This document shows, in pieces, positions 14,717-14,769 of a stretch of 14,769 bases of DNA. Made by a program: the position numbers and the translations under genes. Positions within the stretch are counted from its first letter, which is position 1, and each line of letters opens with the position of its first letter. This DNA is from JAXGMQ01 sp964613055 (GTDB lineage: Bacteria > Caldisericota > Caldisericia > JAAYUI01), in NCBI GenBank assembly GCA_964613055.1, contig CAZTGD010000043.1, positions 1 through 14,769 of the forward strand. The letters run 5' to 3'. The notes beneath the pieces were generated by a model, which did no database searches, was not told the origin of the DNA, and worked only from the letters and a program-made list of their open reading frames with translations.

Positions 14717-14769
14717 GGGCTAGCCTAGTATAGAAACCCAAGTCTGCTAAAATAGTCAGCAATGAAGCA

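Noticed and set aside
1..14769. CRISPR arrays, tRNA or rRNA genes
   Set aside because: No regularly spaced short repeats, cloverleaf-like segments or rRNA-like conserved stretches were seen on either strand by eye.
14717..14769. Terminator or gene start after the propeller gene
   Set aside because: Only 53 bases remain. No hairpin with a T-tract and no ribosome binding site with a start is visible.

Overview
The window comes from a bacterial genome that I cannot place by name. Two features point to bacteria: two predicted lipoprotein signal sequences and good Shine-Dalgarno sites, such as TAGGAGG before the last gene. Three blocks are visible.

Block 1 (about 1-8495) is a tandem array of C-terminal modules of an RHS/YD-repeat protein. 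It starts with the tail of one RHS C-terminal domain (CTD, 1-761). Next come a membrane-anchored partner (778-1968), an orphan RHS tip with its own CTD (1977-3770), a lipoprotein (3871-4899), a second orphan tip with a CTD (4916-6784), another lipoprotein (6765-8042), and a third RHS-core copy that ends abruptly with no CTD (to 8495). The roughly 0.5 kb RHS-core pieces are nearly identical and GC-rich; the CTDs and partners are AT-rich and divergent. This is the layout of displaced toxin/immunity tips in polymorphic toxin loci. The CTDs match no toxin family I recognise, but they share motifs with each other. Unexpectedly, the lipoprotein at 3871-4899 is itself a member of the CTD family and lacks its glycine-rich hydrophobic stretch. 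I infer a new family of RHS effector tips with cell-envelope partners, kept as a silent archive for recombination. Toxicity and immunity are not shown by sequence alone.

Block 2 (about 8496-10393) has less AT-rich DNA. It holds an NfsA/FRP-like nitroreductase (8677-9438) and, convergent with it and only two bases away, a minus-strand pseudogene (9441-about 9852) that I can read only across two frameshifts. About 540 bases follow without a clear gene.

Block 3 (10394-14716) is one large exported protein of 1440 residues. It is built from three tandem units, each an eight-repeat PQQ-like (BamB-like) beta-propeller followed by an Ig-like domain. It has its own strong ribosome binding site, and nothing links it functionally to the RHS array.
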